DNA of 64,000 bases from Dipteronia dyeriana (GCA_032871835.1 CM065297.1:22932098-22996097), one strand, 5' to 3'. Shown: positions 46,167-58,125, counted from the stretch's first letter. Program-made: numbers and translations. Notes: generated from the sequence alone by a model not told the origin.

Positions 46167-46892
46167 TGTTATTGGTAAAATCTAAAGAATGACGAGTCAG
46201 CGTAACTACCCAAAGATGGGGGAGATGGAGATGCCATGTCACCAAGAGTCAACCTTCCTAAACCTACCTAAGCTAACCAAATATGGTTTCATAACACCTG
46301 GTCGGGGCTATTGAGATGGTCGGGTCAAAGCCTCCGATCGAGATTGAATCATCGATCGTGGAGAATAAAGCTTGATCGGGTTTTGGCAGATGATCGGCAG
46401 ATCGACACGTGGATACTATCAAATACATGTAGAATGAGTCATACTCCAATAAGGTGTCTCAAAGAACACTTTGATAAGGAAGCACATTCCCCTATCGATG
46501 CCAGAGTCCAAATTAGGCAAGAGACCTAATGTGTGAAGAACGCGGAACAGGAAAGAAGAATAAAACGACTCAAACACGTCAACTTCATTAACTTGTATAT
46601 CACGGATTAGGGTTCTATGAATGTATAAATAGGCCCTAATAACACCCATGAAAGGGTTAAAGATAAATTAAGACTCTAGAGAGCACGAGAGACTGAGTGT
46701 GTAATCGATTATTCACAGTGAAGTTCTTTCCTCGTCGGTTTCCAGCAACCGTGGACGTTTCCCTGTTCTTGGGGTTTTACCACGTAAAATCCTCGTGTTT
46801 CTTTTGCTTTCTTAACTATTCGTAATTAGAAATTGTGTGATTTCAAATACATTATGTACGACGTGTGATCCATCCTAAAATCGCCGTCAACA
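46167..46892 (+). mobile_element. Third-level solo LTR of the Tat-like family
   Basis: 726 bp, TGTTATTGG to GTCAACA, flanked by CTAAT on both sides (46162-46166 and 46893-46897). It contains GTTTTACCACGTAAA (46776-46790) and a TGTATAAATAGGCCC box (about 46621). It is related to the LTR of the enclosing gypsy element and to the solo LTR at 6525-7349, and sits inside an LTR that itself sits inside that gypsy element. Confidence 0.85.
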
Positions 46893-48235
46893 CTAATCAA
46901 TTTAAATCTTTTAAGATATCTCATATCTTTAAGATATTAATCAATTTGTTTTGACTTCAAACTCTTTAAATTCAAAATTAAATATCTAATTTAATAAAAA
47001 TAAAATAATCAAATTATCTTATCTTTAAAAATTAAATATCAATCAACACCCTCCAACTAATGATTAAGTACACAAAATAATTATTTGACTAACATAATCA
47101 TTATCATTTTTTAATTAAATAATCTCATTATTCAATTAATTCCTGAATAAATACGTGTCACTTTCGTAACACAATTAATTAGACAATCCAATCAATTAAC
47201 CGTGACCCTTGTTACCTAAATCGATCGGGCTAGCAAGGGGACCTTATGGACCCATAGTATTTTAAGCTCCTATAATCCTTATAAATAATTAGTTAAACTC
47301 TTTAATTAATATTTCACGATTATTAACTTCGGTGTTATTCCACTAAAAACCCGAATCTGCACTCTCTCGACTGTAGACGCTTTTACACAGATCGATACAA
47401 CCCAGTGTCCATCGATATAGCTATTACACATGGTGTGATCCTCCACAGTAGTTCATAATTAGAGCTGGGTCATAATGTCCGTTATACCCCTCTAATTGCA
47501 TATATCCTTTAAGTACCGTTTATTTTATAATGAACAATAAATCCTATTTCCTCACGGAATTAGGAGAGCCCTCATATTGTCCAAGTCCCAAATCAATCCT
47601 TAAGGGAATTACCATCTACTTCTCACAAGAAGGAGTGGATTCCACTATTGTGTACAAACCTTCCCAGCCACAAGCTAAACCGTAATCTTAACATACAGAG
47701 TATATTGATCAGGAAATGCGTCCGACCTTACCCATGATATATCAAAGACTACGATCTAACCTGAAGGAGTCGATAAGACACTCAGGATTAAGATCACCCA
47801 CATATAGCCATCATTAGTTGATATATACGAATCTCATATGTAAACGGATCTTAGTGAGGGATTTATATAGATCATGGCCCAGTCCTATATTATCACATCA
47901 TACAAGATGCCTCCATTCCCATATCCCATATGAATGATTCAAGATAGAATCACCGTACATTACGGAATGGACCGCAACTATAGATTAACCATAAATAAAG
48001 TACCCAACATTATTTGCTATATATGGACTCTATAGATTGTACGTCTTTTACTATATCCATCCATATATGACACTCATATACACAGTTCTAGATTACATCA
48101 GGCAATCTTGGATGTTAAATATATGCACAAGTTATAAAATAAACAACACAACAATAATGAATTGAACCTTGCTTTTATTTATTTTATAAATCTATTTACA
48201 AATTACATCTTTAGGACATAAACCCCAACATCAGA

Positions 48236-49080
48236 GGCTGGAAAATAAGTTTTTTTCCTGACAGACTAGAAGAAACATGGAAGTCTATGTGGACGACATG
48301 TTAACCATAGGTGTCACAACAGAAGAAGAGCATGTGATGGATTTGAGGGAGACATTTGATGTGTTAAGGAAGTACATGATGAGGCTTAACCTGAGCTAGT
48401 GTGTGTTCGGAGTACCCTCCGGAAAATTCCCCGGCTTCCAAGTTCATCAAGAAGGAATTGAAGTGAATCTAGAAAAAATCTAGGCTCTGATCGATATGGC
48501 CTCACCTAAGATGTTGAAATAAGTACTGAAATGAATTGGGTGCCTCACTTCTCTCAACATATTTATATCCAAGCCCATAGAAAAATGTTCGCCATTTTTT
48601 AAAGCACTAAAAATGTGAAGAGGGCTATGAAATAAGAAGTGAGAGGAAGCCTTTCACAAGTTAAAGGATTACTTAGGCTGAGCACCAATTCTCTCTAAAC
48701 CGATGGTTGGAGAGACACTGTACCTGTACTTGTCTCTCACGGAAGTGGCAACCAGTTCTATTCTAGTCTGGTTTGAGAATGAAATTCGAAAGCTTGTGTA
48801 CTACACCAGTAAAGCTTTGTTGCCAGCCGAAACAAGATATTCACTCAAGAAAAAGATGGCCCTCACTCTAGTTGTTACATCAAGGAAACTAAGGCTGTAT
48901 TTCTAGGCACTTAAAGTTAAAGTCTACACTGATTACCCACTAAAGTAGATCCTGTAGAAACCATAAGTATCGAGCAGACTGACTAAGTGGATAATAGAGC
49001 TGCTTTAGTTTGATATCAGATACATCCCTAAAGCATCGCTCAAGGGATAAGCAGTAGCAGATTTCGTAGTCGAGTTCACT
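48236..49080 (+). pseudogene. Reverse transcriptase second part and RNase H
   Basis: Resumes with QRLENKFF and then MEVYVDDMLTIG, the catalytic YxDD motif, followed by VFGVPSGKFPGFQVHQEGIE. From about 48690 it reads the RT-linked RNase H region: YTSKALLPAETRYSLKKK, RKLRLYF and FDIRYIPKASLKG. About ten stops and at least one shift show it is not translated. The motifs place it in Ty3/gypsy with certainty. Confidence 0.85.
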
Positions 49081-49136
49081 AAGCTATACATGGAAGTGGT
49101 AAGGATGATGAAAGAAAAGTAAGAGGAGACTTTTCA

Positions 49137-49391
49137 GTGGAAATGCATGTTGATGGTTCTTCAAACATTCATGACAGTGGGGTAGGAATAGTAATATCTA
49201 CTCTAGAATGTGATGTCATAGAATTTTCCATTAGGTTTGACTCAAAACCAACTAATAATCAAGCCGAGTATGAGGCCCTGCTAGCCGGCCTAAGAGTATG
49301 CGTAGCATTTGTAGCAAATGAAGTTGAAATTTTCATCAACTCACAGGTAGTGGTTAACCAAGTCTTGGATGAGTACCAAGCAAAGGATTAG
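49137..49391 (+). pseudogene. Second (archaeal-type) RNase H of the Tat-like element
   Basis: An 84-codon open stretch with MHVDGSSNIHDSGVG, then NNQAEYEALLAGLR and FINSQVVVNQV. This is the additional RNase H that characterises the Tat lineage, found after the RT-linked RNase H. The first Asp (VDGSS) and the Glu (AEYEAL) are present. The third acidic residue, usually the Asp of S-D-S-Q, is Asn here, so the enzyme would be inactive even without the surrounding stops. Confidence 0.85.
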
Positions 49392-49779
49392 TGCATGATA
49401 GCCTATCTGAGCGAAGCAAAGATGTTGCTTAGGCTATTCAAGGACTACAAGACCACTCAGATTCACCGAGAGAAGAATGAGAAAGTAGATGCTCAGTCTA
49501 AGTTGGCTTTCACAACCACTTAAATCAGATCTAGGATCGCTCCAGTAGCTTATCTGACCCGACCAAGTATAACTAAACAAGAAGAAGTGATAGTAGCAGA
49601 GATCCGAGAGGAATCAAGTAGCTGGATGATGCCCATCATAGAATATTTAGAGGAAGACATTTTTTAGAAGATACCATGGAGGCAAAGCGCATCAAGTACA
49701 GGTCAACCGGGTACACAATCATCAGTGGGGTGCTATTTGGAAGGGGATTTTAATTACAGTACAAAGGTGTGTGAATGGT

Positions 49780-50242
49780 GAAGAAGCCGAAAGGATCCTG
49801 GAGGACGTCCATGGCATGGTATGTGGAAATCATACTGGTGGTATGAGTATGGCACATAAAGTACTTAAGGCAAGGATTCTATTCACTTACTTTGTTCACA
49901 GATGCTTAACAATTTACCGAAAGTTGTGAGGCATGCTAGAAGATTGCTAATGATATTCGACAACCTCCCGAGTTGCTCAGAAGCTTCACTTCTACTTAGC
50001 CATTTGCTATGTGGGGACTTGATCTGATCAGGCCGATGCCTACATGAGTAAAAAGAGGTGCAAAACATGTGATTGTAGCAGTGTACTACTTCACCAAGTG
50101 GGCATAGGTAGAACCTCTCATACACATCACTGAAGCAAATACCACCGGCTTTGTTAAAAAGAACATATTGTATAGATCCAGGGTCCCGAGTACCATCATC
50201 ACTGACAACTGTACTCAGATCGATAATGAGAAATTCAGGGAG
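49780..50242 (+). pseudogene. Integrase, zinc-binding and first core part
   Basis: Reads VHGMVCGNHTGGMSMAHKVL, then a CLTIY block: the HHCC zinc region of gypsy integrases. Later DNA encodes the catalytic core in two frames, with IITDNCTQIDNEKFRE at its end (usual form SDNGTQF). Frame changes are needed in between. It is cut at GGGAG by the 50243-53066 insertion. Confidence 0.75.
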
Positions 50243-53066
50243 TGTTAGGTTCTTAAGTCTTGTTGGCATAATTCCATACCAGAACAACACTTCCTTTGTA
50301 TTGATTAATTGTCTACGATTCATGGTTTTTCAAGCTTTAAAGAAATTGGACAACATATCAAGTTAAGAGAATTCTTCAAGAGGAAAGAGCTTTATTGCTT
50401 ACAAAAGGTATATTGAGACCTTATTCCTCTTACCAGGCTTAGGTGCACACTCACATACATTACATCCATATGTGTCCCTATATTGCTGTGCTAAATTTAT
50501 ATAACACATTCACACACTTGATACTGAATGCTCATCGTTGTGTTAAATTTATATAACACATTCACACACTTGATATTGAATACATATGCATTAGACTTAA
50601 ATTGACAAATTTTATAAATTGCATGTTCTAGGACTATATATAGGAAACGGCATTCGTGTGTGTTCATGTGTTTGTTCGTTAATTTTTTATGGACTTTAGA
50701 CTTAAATTTAGTCTTATATCATTCCTCATTGAGTTTCAGTCATTTTGATTACTCATTCATTAGTTTTCAAGTTTCGAGTAGGAAGTTGCAAAACTTTTCG
50801 GTCACTTACCATGCATTGATTTTGTCTTCGTGTATTGAGTCTAAAAGTTTCATAGTCTTCCATGTACATGAGAGAGTCCCGGTTCGTAATCTAAAGATGG
50901 ATTCAAATTAAGAGTTTGGAGCTTGGAGAACGGTCGAAGGACACGAAGCAGCGCAAGGGAGGAATCAAATGGCCAAAGCCATTTGCCACCCATCCCTGAA
51001 GAGACGAGTGTCCATCTTGGGGAGAGAGGCCCTTTGCCTCTAAGATGGCCACGTGCCTCATCGGTAAGCTAAGGTGGCACACGACCATTGGCCCTCTCTT
51101 TTCTCTCTTTTCTCTCTCTTTTAAATATCGCCTCCCCTTTTATTTCTTTCCAAGAAGAAAATTTGAAAAACTTAAGTGCATAAATTTTCTCTCAATTTTT
51201 TCAACTTCCAAACACCATAAATCACTCATTCAGAGTCTGATTAAGTGATTCAAGTTTGAGAATCTTTGTAGGGGAGTCCTCTATCGTCTCCAAGAGAGTT
51301 TGAGATCATTTGTTTAAGATTTCTGGTGTCTCTTCACCAAAATCCAAAACTGCATGTTTTTCTTAAGGTATTTCATCTCTTGGGTTTCGTTCTTCAAAAC
51401 CTTCAATCACCTTGGGTTTTCTTCTTCTATATGTGTATGTTAATTGTGTAAACATTTATTAGAGTTAGAGACTCTATTTTAGCTAGATGAGCTTTATTAG
51501 AAACATGTATGCTGAGTCAGGTTTTCTTAAAACCTATGTTTTCACATGCTTGTATTTTGTATTGTGCTAGCTATGAATCTAGGACTATTTTTGTTTCAAT
51601 TGATTGATTTTTGATGATAAATAGTCTTTAAATGTGCTAGGTCTTTTTAGTTGAACATATATAGGATTAACACATTTGATTTTGTATTTAGAGCTATTTT
51701 GATTTTCATTGATTATTGTGGGAAAAATATTTGCTAGATTTTAATTGATCATATCTTGAGAATCTAGCATGTTTTTCTTTGTTACTAAAACCTTTAATTT
51801 GTGCTTAATGTATATACTTTGATTCAAATTTTAGTTGCATGAATATATCTAGGAATTAAATGTGTGTTCTAGAGTATTATTCATGTATAGTAACCAGACA
51901 ACTTTGATTTGTGTACTTTGATGCCTATGTCTAGTTTTTCATGAAGTGTACTTAATCCATATATTTCATATGTATATGCATCATTTGTATGATTGCATTG
52001 TTAATTAGGATTGTAAACTAGAAAATCATACATTGTGTGCTCATCGTTTATTTCTAATTTCCATAGAATATGTTGATCGTCATGTTCTATGTTGCGTGCT
52101 TGTTTGCGCTTTGCATTCATGATCACACTGAGAAAGTTCTTATAAAAGGTATGAAGTCTTGGCTAGGATCAGAAGGATCCAGATAGCTAAGCAAAAAGTC
52201 TTGGTTAGGATCGGGAGGATCTGGATAATCAAGTAAGTAAGTCTTAGCTAAGATTGGGAGGATCCAAATATCTAAGCAAGAAGTCTTGACTAGGATCGGG
52301 AGGATCGGATAGTCATGCATGGAATCTTCCTAGAGGCGTGAACGTCTTGGATAGAAAGTTGCTTCATAGAGGTGTGATAGTCACATCTTGGATAGAAAGT
52401 AGGCAAAGTGATTCACTAGGCTCGAGAGTAGAATAAAATTTGATAGGTTTGAGAGTGTATCATAGGGTTGGTCACTTCTTTGAGTGTGCATCTTTTATTC
52501 ATCATAGTGGATTACGGTTTGCTGGTGGTTGTGGATTCAACCCATGGATGTTTCCTCTTCAGAGGTTTTACCGCATAAAAATCATGTGTCTAATGTCTCT
52601 ATCTCTATCTCTATCTCTATCTCTATCTATATGTGTTTGTATGAATCTTGTTTGAGTCATTTCTTCTAGATACCTTTGGATAACAAGATTTATAAAAGTA
52701 TGATATGTAAATAATTCATTTGATTATAGTTGTAAATATCTTTATTTTGTAAAATAAACATTGTGTACATGATACATTACTATTTAGTACTTGCTCATTT
52801 TAGTAATGTATATTTGCATACAAGTACTTGTTGATTTGTGTTTTGAGTATTGTTACTTCAGTTGCAGGTTATAGACTTCTGACTTGTCTTGATTATTTGA
52901 GAATGCTTGTCAATAGTCTATGTGTGCTTTCATTTGCTTTAAATGTTGTGATATAGGCTATCTAGATAGACAAACATTTTTTTGTTTCAACGGATTGAAA
53001 AGGTGCAAAAACCTATTCACCCCCTCTAGGTTAGCATAGGTAATTTAACCGTGATTGTATATTTCA
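50243..53066 (+). mobile_element. Long LTR inserted in integrase (family S, plus orientation)
   Basis: Starts TGTTAGGTTC, ends TATATTTCA, exactly between two integrase halves. The adjacent 5-mers GGGAG and GGTAA agree only at 3 of 5. It carries AAACCTATTCACCCCCTCTA near its end (about 53004), a U5-like TTTTACCGCATAAA (52569) and a 42-bp tandem array. A related copy in the opposite orientation is at 53730-55828. The CACCCCC-CTAGGTT signature suggests a Ty1/copia Sirevirus-like LTR, a tentative recollection. Open frames such as 50660-50911 recur in both copies but look non-coding. Confidence 0.65.
52155..52320 (+). repeat. Four tandem copies of a ~42-bp unit in the family S LTR
   Basis: The unit is AGTCTTGGCTAGGATCAGAA, then GGATCCAGATAGCTAAGCAA; successive copies start near 52158, 52199, 52243 and 52283. 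The relative on the minus strand shows the corresponding units around 54195-54300 (AGACTCCTTGCT, GGATCTTCACAATC). Confidence 0.85.
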
Positions 53067-53670
53067 GGTAACTGTGCATGCAGTGCATAATCAATAGCTA
53101 CTATGACTCTCCCGCTCATCTACAAACCTATGGATAAACTAAGGTGGTGATCACAGTGATCAAGCACACTTTGAAGGCCAAGTTGGTTACGAAGAAAGGG
53201 AACTGGGCATACAAGTTTCATGAGGTCTTGTAAGCTTACCGAACCACCGCAAGAACTTCTATATGAGAGACCTCATTTTTCTTGGCCTTTGGAACCGAGG
53301 CGGTCATCCCAGCAGAAACATCTTACATATCTCCACGAGTTTAGTTGTATGATATTGAACACAGCGTCAACATACTGTATAAAAGCTTGGATGAGGTAGA
53401 AGAAAGAACAAATGTATCTCAAGTAAGAAATGCCATGAACCAGTAGAGAACTGCATGGTACTACAACTCGCATGTTTGACTATATGGATTTCAGCTCTGG
53501 GATCTCGTGTTGAGAAGTGTGTCTTTGAACACAAAGAATAGGGTGGCGGGATCCCTAACTGATAAGTGGGAAGACCTGTACTTCATAGACATAATAGTAG
53601 GACATGGAGCATATCTAATTTCCCGATTAGGAGGAGGTGTCCTACCCGACCATGCAATGCTCAATGTTTG
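53067..53670 (+). pseudogene. Integrase, C-terminal part
   Basis: Frame after the insertion: NSYYDSPAHLQTYG, LKAKLVTKKGNWAYKFHEVL, AYRTTARTS, FFLAFGTEAVIPAE, SLDEVEERTNVSQVRNAMNQ, AWYYN and FQLWDLVLR, then DKWEDLYFI. These are the second half of the integrase core and the C-terminal domain typical of Tat-like elements. About six in-frame stops. No 3' LTR follows. Confidence 0.8.
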
Positions 53671-53729
53671 AACAAGTGTTATCCTTAGAGAAGGGTGAAA
53701 TTCCCTAAGATGGATGTTTAGCAACCTAG

Positions 53730-55828
53730 AAGGGGGGGGGGGGGGGGGGGGGTGAATAGGTTTAATCCAATTTCAATAATTTTTCAGACCTTGATTGTTG
53801 CACAAACAAATTATCAAAGCACTATTAAAAACAAACACCAAAAAGCTTCACAAGATGGTTAGTAGTAACAAGTATAAAAGATATAGCAATTTAGAGTAAC
53901 CACCACAATGTGAAGTAAATGAATCCAATAAAAAAAATCAACACAAGGGCTTTTTTTAATGTGGTAAAATCCAAAAAATGAGGAAGCATCAACAAGTTGA
54001 TTCCACCACCACCGACAAACAATCTTTCAATAGGATAATAGAATGTACACCTTCAAGCGATCAAATCACTTGATCCACCCTCTTGGATCATCCCACTCTA
54101 TCCTACCAAATGAGAGACTTGTATACTTTCTATCTAAGACACTTCACGTGCCTCTAGAAAGCTTCCTTGCTTGACTATCCAGATCTTCACAATCATAGCC
54201 AAGACTCCTTGCTTAACTAACCGGATCTTCACAATCCTAATTAAGACTCCTTGCTCGACTAACTATATCTTCACAATCCTAGCTAAGACTTCTTGTTCAA
54301 GTTAAAGCTTCACGCCTCAACAAGAAACTTCCACCTTTGCACGACAAATGATCTAAGTGCAGTGTAAATATGCAATCATAATGCAAAACACAAACAAATA
54401 GACTAGATAGATCAAATATACTCTTTGAAGAGTTAGTATGGTACAAATCAAGTTCAAAAGCAAACGTTACTAATTTTTATGAACATGTGATGGAAAATCT
54501 AGAATATGCATTCAAGATCATTCACAAAAATATCTAGAAACCTAAACATGTCAAACAAAGCTAGAATAACAAGATTTCGACAAAAACCACAAATCTAGCT
54601 TTGAAATCAAGTGATCAAGTTAACACTTGAAAAATTCTTCATATTCACTCATATAAGAACTAGATTTGAAGAACAAAAATCTTAATCAAGAATATTCTAG
54701 TTCTAGAACATGTGACTAAAACCTAGAAACCAACAATCAAGATCAAATCACAAAGTATTTCATGATTCAAGTTCATGTTCTTTAAAATTAGCTAAAATAT
54801 CACAAGAGATAATTTAAAAAATCAATCAAACCAGCCTAAAAATAGAATCAAAATTATTCTCAACAAAATTCATAATCAAATCAGGAGATACAATCAAGTT
54901 GATTATAAGAAAAATGAAGACAAGATGATTCTTTTATAAAAGGAAGAACATACGTTGAAGATAAGATCAAAACGGAATATTTGGACATAATTTCAAATTG
55001 AAAATGCTTGGGGCTTGTTACTCTCTCAAAGACCAACAATTTTGGCTTTTGAATTTCTAAAATCGGAGTTGATTTGAGAGAGATATTAAAAAAACGAAAA
55101 TTGAAAGTTATTTTAAAATATTCTCACATTTTGAATATATATGGGGAGGGAAATGACATGGAGGATAAGCCAATTTTTGTGGTCAACAACAAATCTCCAT
55201 GTTAGCACACTATGGAGGTACGTGGGCCTCACGGGGGTAGAGGGGAGCTCTTCCCGTGAGGTTCACGCACCTCCACGAGAGAGGGGTCGTTTTGGCAGTT
55301 TGCCGTTTCACTTTCCTTTTGCTTCCTTTTGCGCTCACTTCGCGTTCTTCGACCGTTCTTCGGCCTCCGAACTCCAAATTGAAATCCTTTTTTATATTAT
55401 AGACCATAAATCCTTCACAAAAATGGACATGTATAAAACTTATACAAAAGATACGGTAAACGATTCGATATACAAGTACGAAAACCATATACAATAAAGA
55501 CATAGAAAGTTTCGGAACTTCCCTTGGAACTCGAAAACTAATGAATGAGTAACTGAAATGACTGGAACTCAATAAAGAGCAATATGAGAACATATTCAAG
55601 TATGATATTACAAAAACACAAACAAATAAATATAAGAACATACAAGTATGCCATTTCCTAGAGATAGTTCTAGAACATGAAATTTTACAAAAGTTGTCAA
55701 ATTAAAACTAATGCGTGTGCATACAACATTATATGTGTGAATGTGTTCTACCAATTTTGTACAACGATGCAGGGACACATATGAATGTGTCTACCTCATA
55801 CATATCCATATGTACAAACAATTGTATT
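53730..55828 (-). mobile_element. Family S LTR, inverted relative, truncated
   Basis: Reads on the minus strand like 50243-53066: TCATTCATTAGTTTTCGAGT blocks, the 42-bp repeat region, TTTTACCACATTAAA and AACCTATTCACCC. Its plus-strand left edge is a run of 21 G (53732-53752) after CAACCTAGAA, so it abuts the end of the gypsy element. It lacks the last 45 or so bases seen in the plus copy. Its right edge fuses with copia-LTR sequence at about 55790-55828. Confidence 0.6.
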
Positions 55829-57064
55829 AAAGCATGTAGACATGTTTTTTTTAATAAGAATGAGTCTAGTTCACATGTGAACTTTTTATTAAAATCCAAT
55901 GGATTTAATAAAATAGAAAAAACAATATATTGGAACATGTGTGGACTTGGGCGGAAAAGCTATATATAATATCTTAATATATTGTTTTTTATTTTATTAT
56001 TTAATTAAATGGAAATTAATTAATTATTTAATTAAAAGTTAAAATCTTTTTTCTAGTTGGAGAAGGTCTCCTAGAGTCATATTATTGTTGGTAATATGAT
56101 AAGTATCAAATACTATATTTGATAAGTAGATAAATAACATGAATTTATTTATCTAGTCAAATTAGGAAGTATTTGATTTGTATTGAAACTCTAATTGACA
56201 ATTGGTCAAATTAGGAAGTTTTAATTTAGTCACAATTTAATTTATATTCAATAATTGGTTATTGATTAAATACATTATTTGAGTTGGATTAGAAGTCTTG
56301 GCGTTGAAAAGAAATCTCTTTTGAAAAGGATTTTTGGTCACCAAGTAAATCCTCCTAAGGAGAGGATTCTTGCCCACAAAGTAAATCCTCTTTAGGAGAG
56401 GATTTGGTCTCCTAAATTAAAAGTATGTAGAATTCGGCCACTATATATATCTCTATGTGGAATTCGGCCAAGGCTAATTTTTAGAGATAAATATTTCGAC
56501 CACTACTTTTTCTTGGAGAGAAATTTCGGCCAAGAGAGAATTTTGAGAAAAGAAAACTTGGTTTTTGCTCTAGATAAATTTGTCCGACTCTAAAGATTGG
56601 TGTGTAAAAATTTGGTAAAAAGGAAAAGAAAGAAAGAACGTTATGTTTTCGATAGTGCACTAGTCATCTTTATATCAAAATGTTTTGTATACAACATCGA
56701 ATCAATTTACGTATGTTTCAGTCAAATTGATTGATAATTCACAAGTGACCTAACGTTCTTTGTTTTTCTTCTTGAAGTATTATTGTGAATAACAAAAGAA
56801 AGATATTTTGTTTGTTTCCATCCTTAGGTATACAATTCAAAGAAAGGGATCCCACATTCCTAGGTGATTCACGTTCGTGATTGGATTGGAAGATCTTACT
56901 GATTCAATTCGACGCTAGTTCAATCATCATGAGAAAAATGTACGATACTTTTAATATACATAAATTAATCTAGGGTTAACGTTCTTTCTTTTAAAGGGAA
57001 AATTTTAAAATATACTAAAACCTATTTTTCGCTTCCGCCGCGTTTTGAATCAATTTTCCCTACA
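55829..57064 (+). mobile_element. Copia-type LTR, copy 1, 5' truncated
   Basis: From GTATTAAAGCATGTAGACAT onward it matches 59230-60498 (for example TAAGAATGAGTCTAGTTCAC, GGAGAAGGTCTCCTAGAGTC, AAAGAACGTT, AGGTGATTCACGTTCGTGAT). The first 1.1 kb of the LTR is missing. It ends CCCTACA directly before a primer site, so it is a 5' LTR. Confidence 0.8.
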
Positions 57065-57066
57065 AT

Positions 57067-57079
57067 TGGTATCAAAGCC
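57067..57079 (+). promoter_or_regulatory. Primer binding site (tRNA-iMet type), copy 1
   Basis: TGGTATCAAAGCC, two bases after the LTR end. One base differs from the usual TGGTATCAGAGCC. Confidence 0.8.
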
Positions 57080-57180
57080 TGGTTGTATATTTGATTAATT
57101 GATGTATATATACTTGAATCTATTTCTTTTTATTGTAAATATGTATGTTTTAGAAAGAGATGACAACTCTTGGTATTCGC

Positions 57181-57216
<36 letters not shown>

Positions 57217-58125
57217 ATATATTTACATTGGAACGTATGGATATATATATGTTTTATAATGTGATTTGTTATTGCTCAATTTTGGTCATAGAGTTTCAAT
57301 GTAATTTTGCTATGGAATTATAATAAGAAGGGTGACCTATCATCGCCACAATTTCCTGCTTGATAGTTGCTAAGTTTTTTTTTTAATTTTATTGCTGTAA
57401 TAAAAATTTTTGTTATAATATATTCAAAGTATCAAAGTTTCGAAGATTTGAAGAATTGGAAGCAACCGAACAATTTTGGTACTGTGCTCGCCATAGTAAC
57501 AATCGTGCGTGCGAATGAGCACGTAGCCACGACTGTTGTGGCATGAAATGAACAAGAAAATACTAAAGAGGAAAACATCACCGATTGGTGACTTTTGTGA
57601 TGAAGAATGTTCCCATTTGCAAGCCAAGAAAAAAACTCTTCTATGGAAACTTGAAGTAATCTTAACTAAGGTACCAAAATGGGTGTTCGGTTGTCTAGCA
57701 AATGCAATGAAAACTAATTGGAAAATGTGTAAAATACTCCTCCAAATAATGCTAACTATTTCTAGGTTTAAGGAACATGGCTCTTTTCTAAGTGTGGTTG
57801 GATAAGGCAATAAATAGCTAAAAGGAGTTATGAGATGTGATGTGTATGAGAGAGGCATTCGAAAGAGCAAGCAAGGGGCAAGTGGGTCAAACTTGGATAA
57901 AAAAGGAACGATGTGACTGGCTAGGAGCGGTTGCAATGCACTTGCATCATGTCAGAGGTCTCTACGGTTTCACTCCACGAGTTATGTCCCGTGGATGCAA
58001 CCCGCAGAACTATCTTCCTCTTTTAGTGTGGATATTTTTCGCGACTTTATTTACACGGGACAAAGGGTCTAAAATAGCCATGGTTTCCAGTGACTTTGCT
58101 TCCGCTAGTCAATTCCAGCTGTATG
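57080..58125 (+). other. Internal 5' region of copia-type copy 1
   Basis: The first 470 bases match the leader after copy 2 (60514-61010), including GCGTGCGAATGAGCACGT. After about 57549 the two diverge and no protein is recognised, on either strand. A TA/TATG microsatellite lies at 57180-57225. It ends where the copy 2 LTR begins, with no polypurine tract, so copy 2 probably inserted here. Confidence 0.6.

Larger units (their letters stand above)
45375..48230 (-). mobile_element. Long solo LTR inserted in RT
   Basis: It starts TGTTGGAACCCCG and ends AACCCCAACA, with a perfect 5-bp duplication TCAGA (45370-45374 and 48231-48235) inside the RT codons for TYQ/QRL. Without the nested 46167-46892 element it is about 2.1 kb. 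In inverse reading it starts TGTTGGGGTTTATGTCC, in the style of the copia-type LTRs at 58126 and 61472, so I read it as a minus-orientation LTR of a Ty1/copia-like element. It contains a long TA tract (about 46065-46150). No coding sequence. Confidence 0.8.
38463..53730 (+). mobile_element. Decayed Ty3/gypsy element of dual-RNase-H (Tat-like) type, split by four LTR insertions
   Basis: The order is 5' LTR (38463-39306), primer site, gag (39361-39947 and 41374-42540), protease and linker (42565-43605), RT (45010-45374 and 48236-48500), RNase H (to about 49080), a second RNase H (49137-49391) and integrase (49780-50242 and 53067-53670). The breaks coincide with TG..CA or TGAT..ATCA segments at 39948-41373, 43611-45004, 45375-48230 and 50243-53066; removing them rejoins the protein frames. 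The 3' LTR is absent: the element stops at the poly-G border of the next element near 53730. Domain order and the extra RNase H point to the Tat lineage. Stop codons throughout mean it is dead. Confidence 0.8.

Noticed and set aside
53732..53752. Run of 21 G as a telomere or G-quadruplex locus
   Set aside because: It sits in the CACCCCC-CTAGGTT signature of an LTR and is best explained as slippage or sequencing error there.
55210..55641. 143-codon minus-strand frame with hydrophobic start
   Set aside because: The same low-grade frame appears in the related LTR at 50660-50911 without conserved coding pattern; it is LTR sequence.
57424..57936. 170-codon minus-strand frame
   Set aside because: No recognisable domain. 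It lies across the boundary between copia leader and unknown DNA; an unrelated chance frame is more likely.
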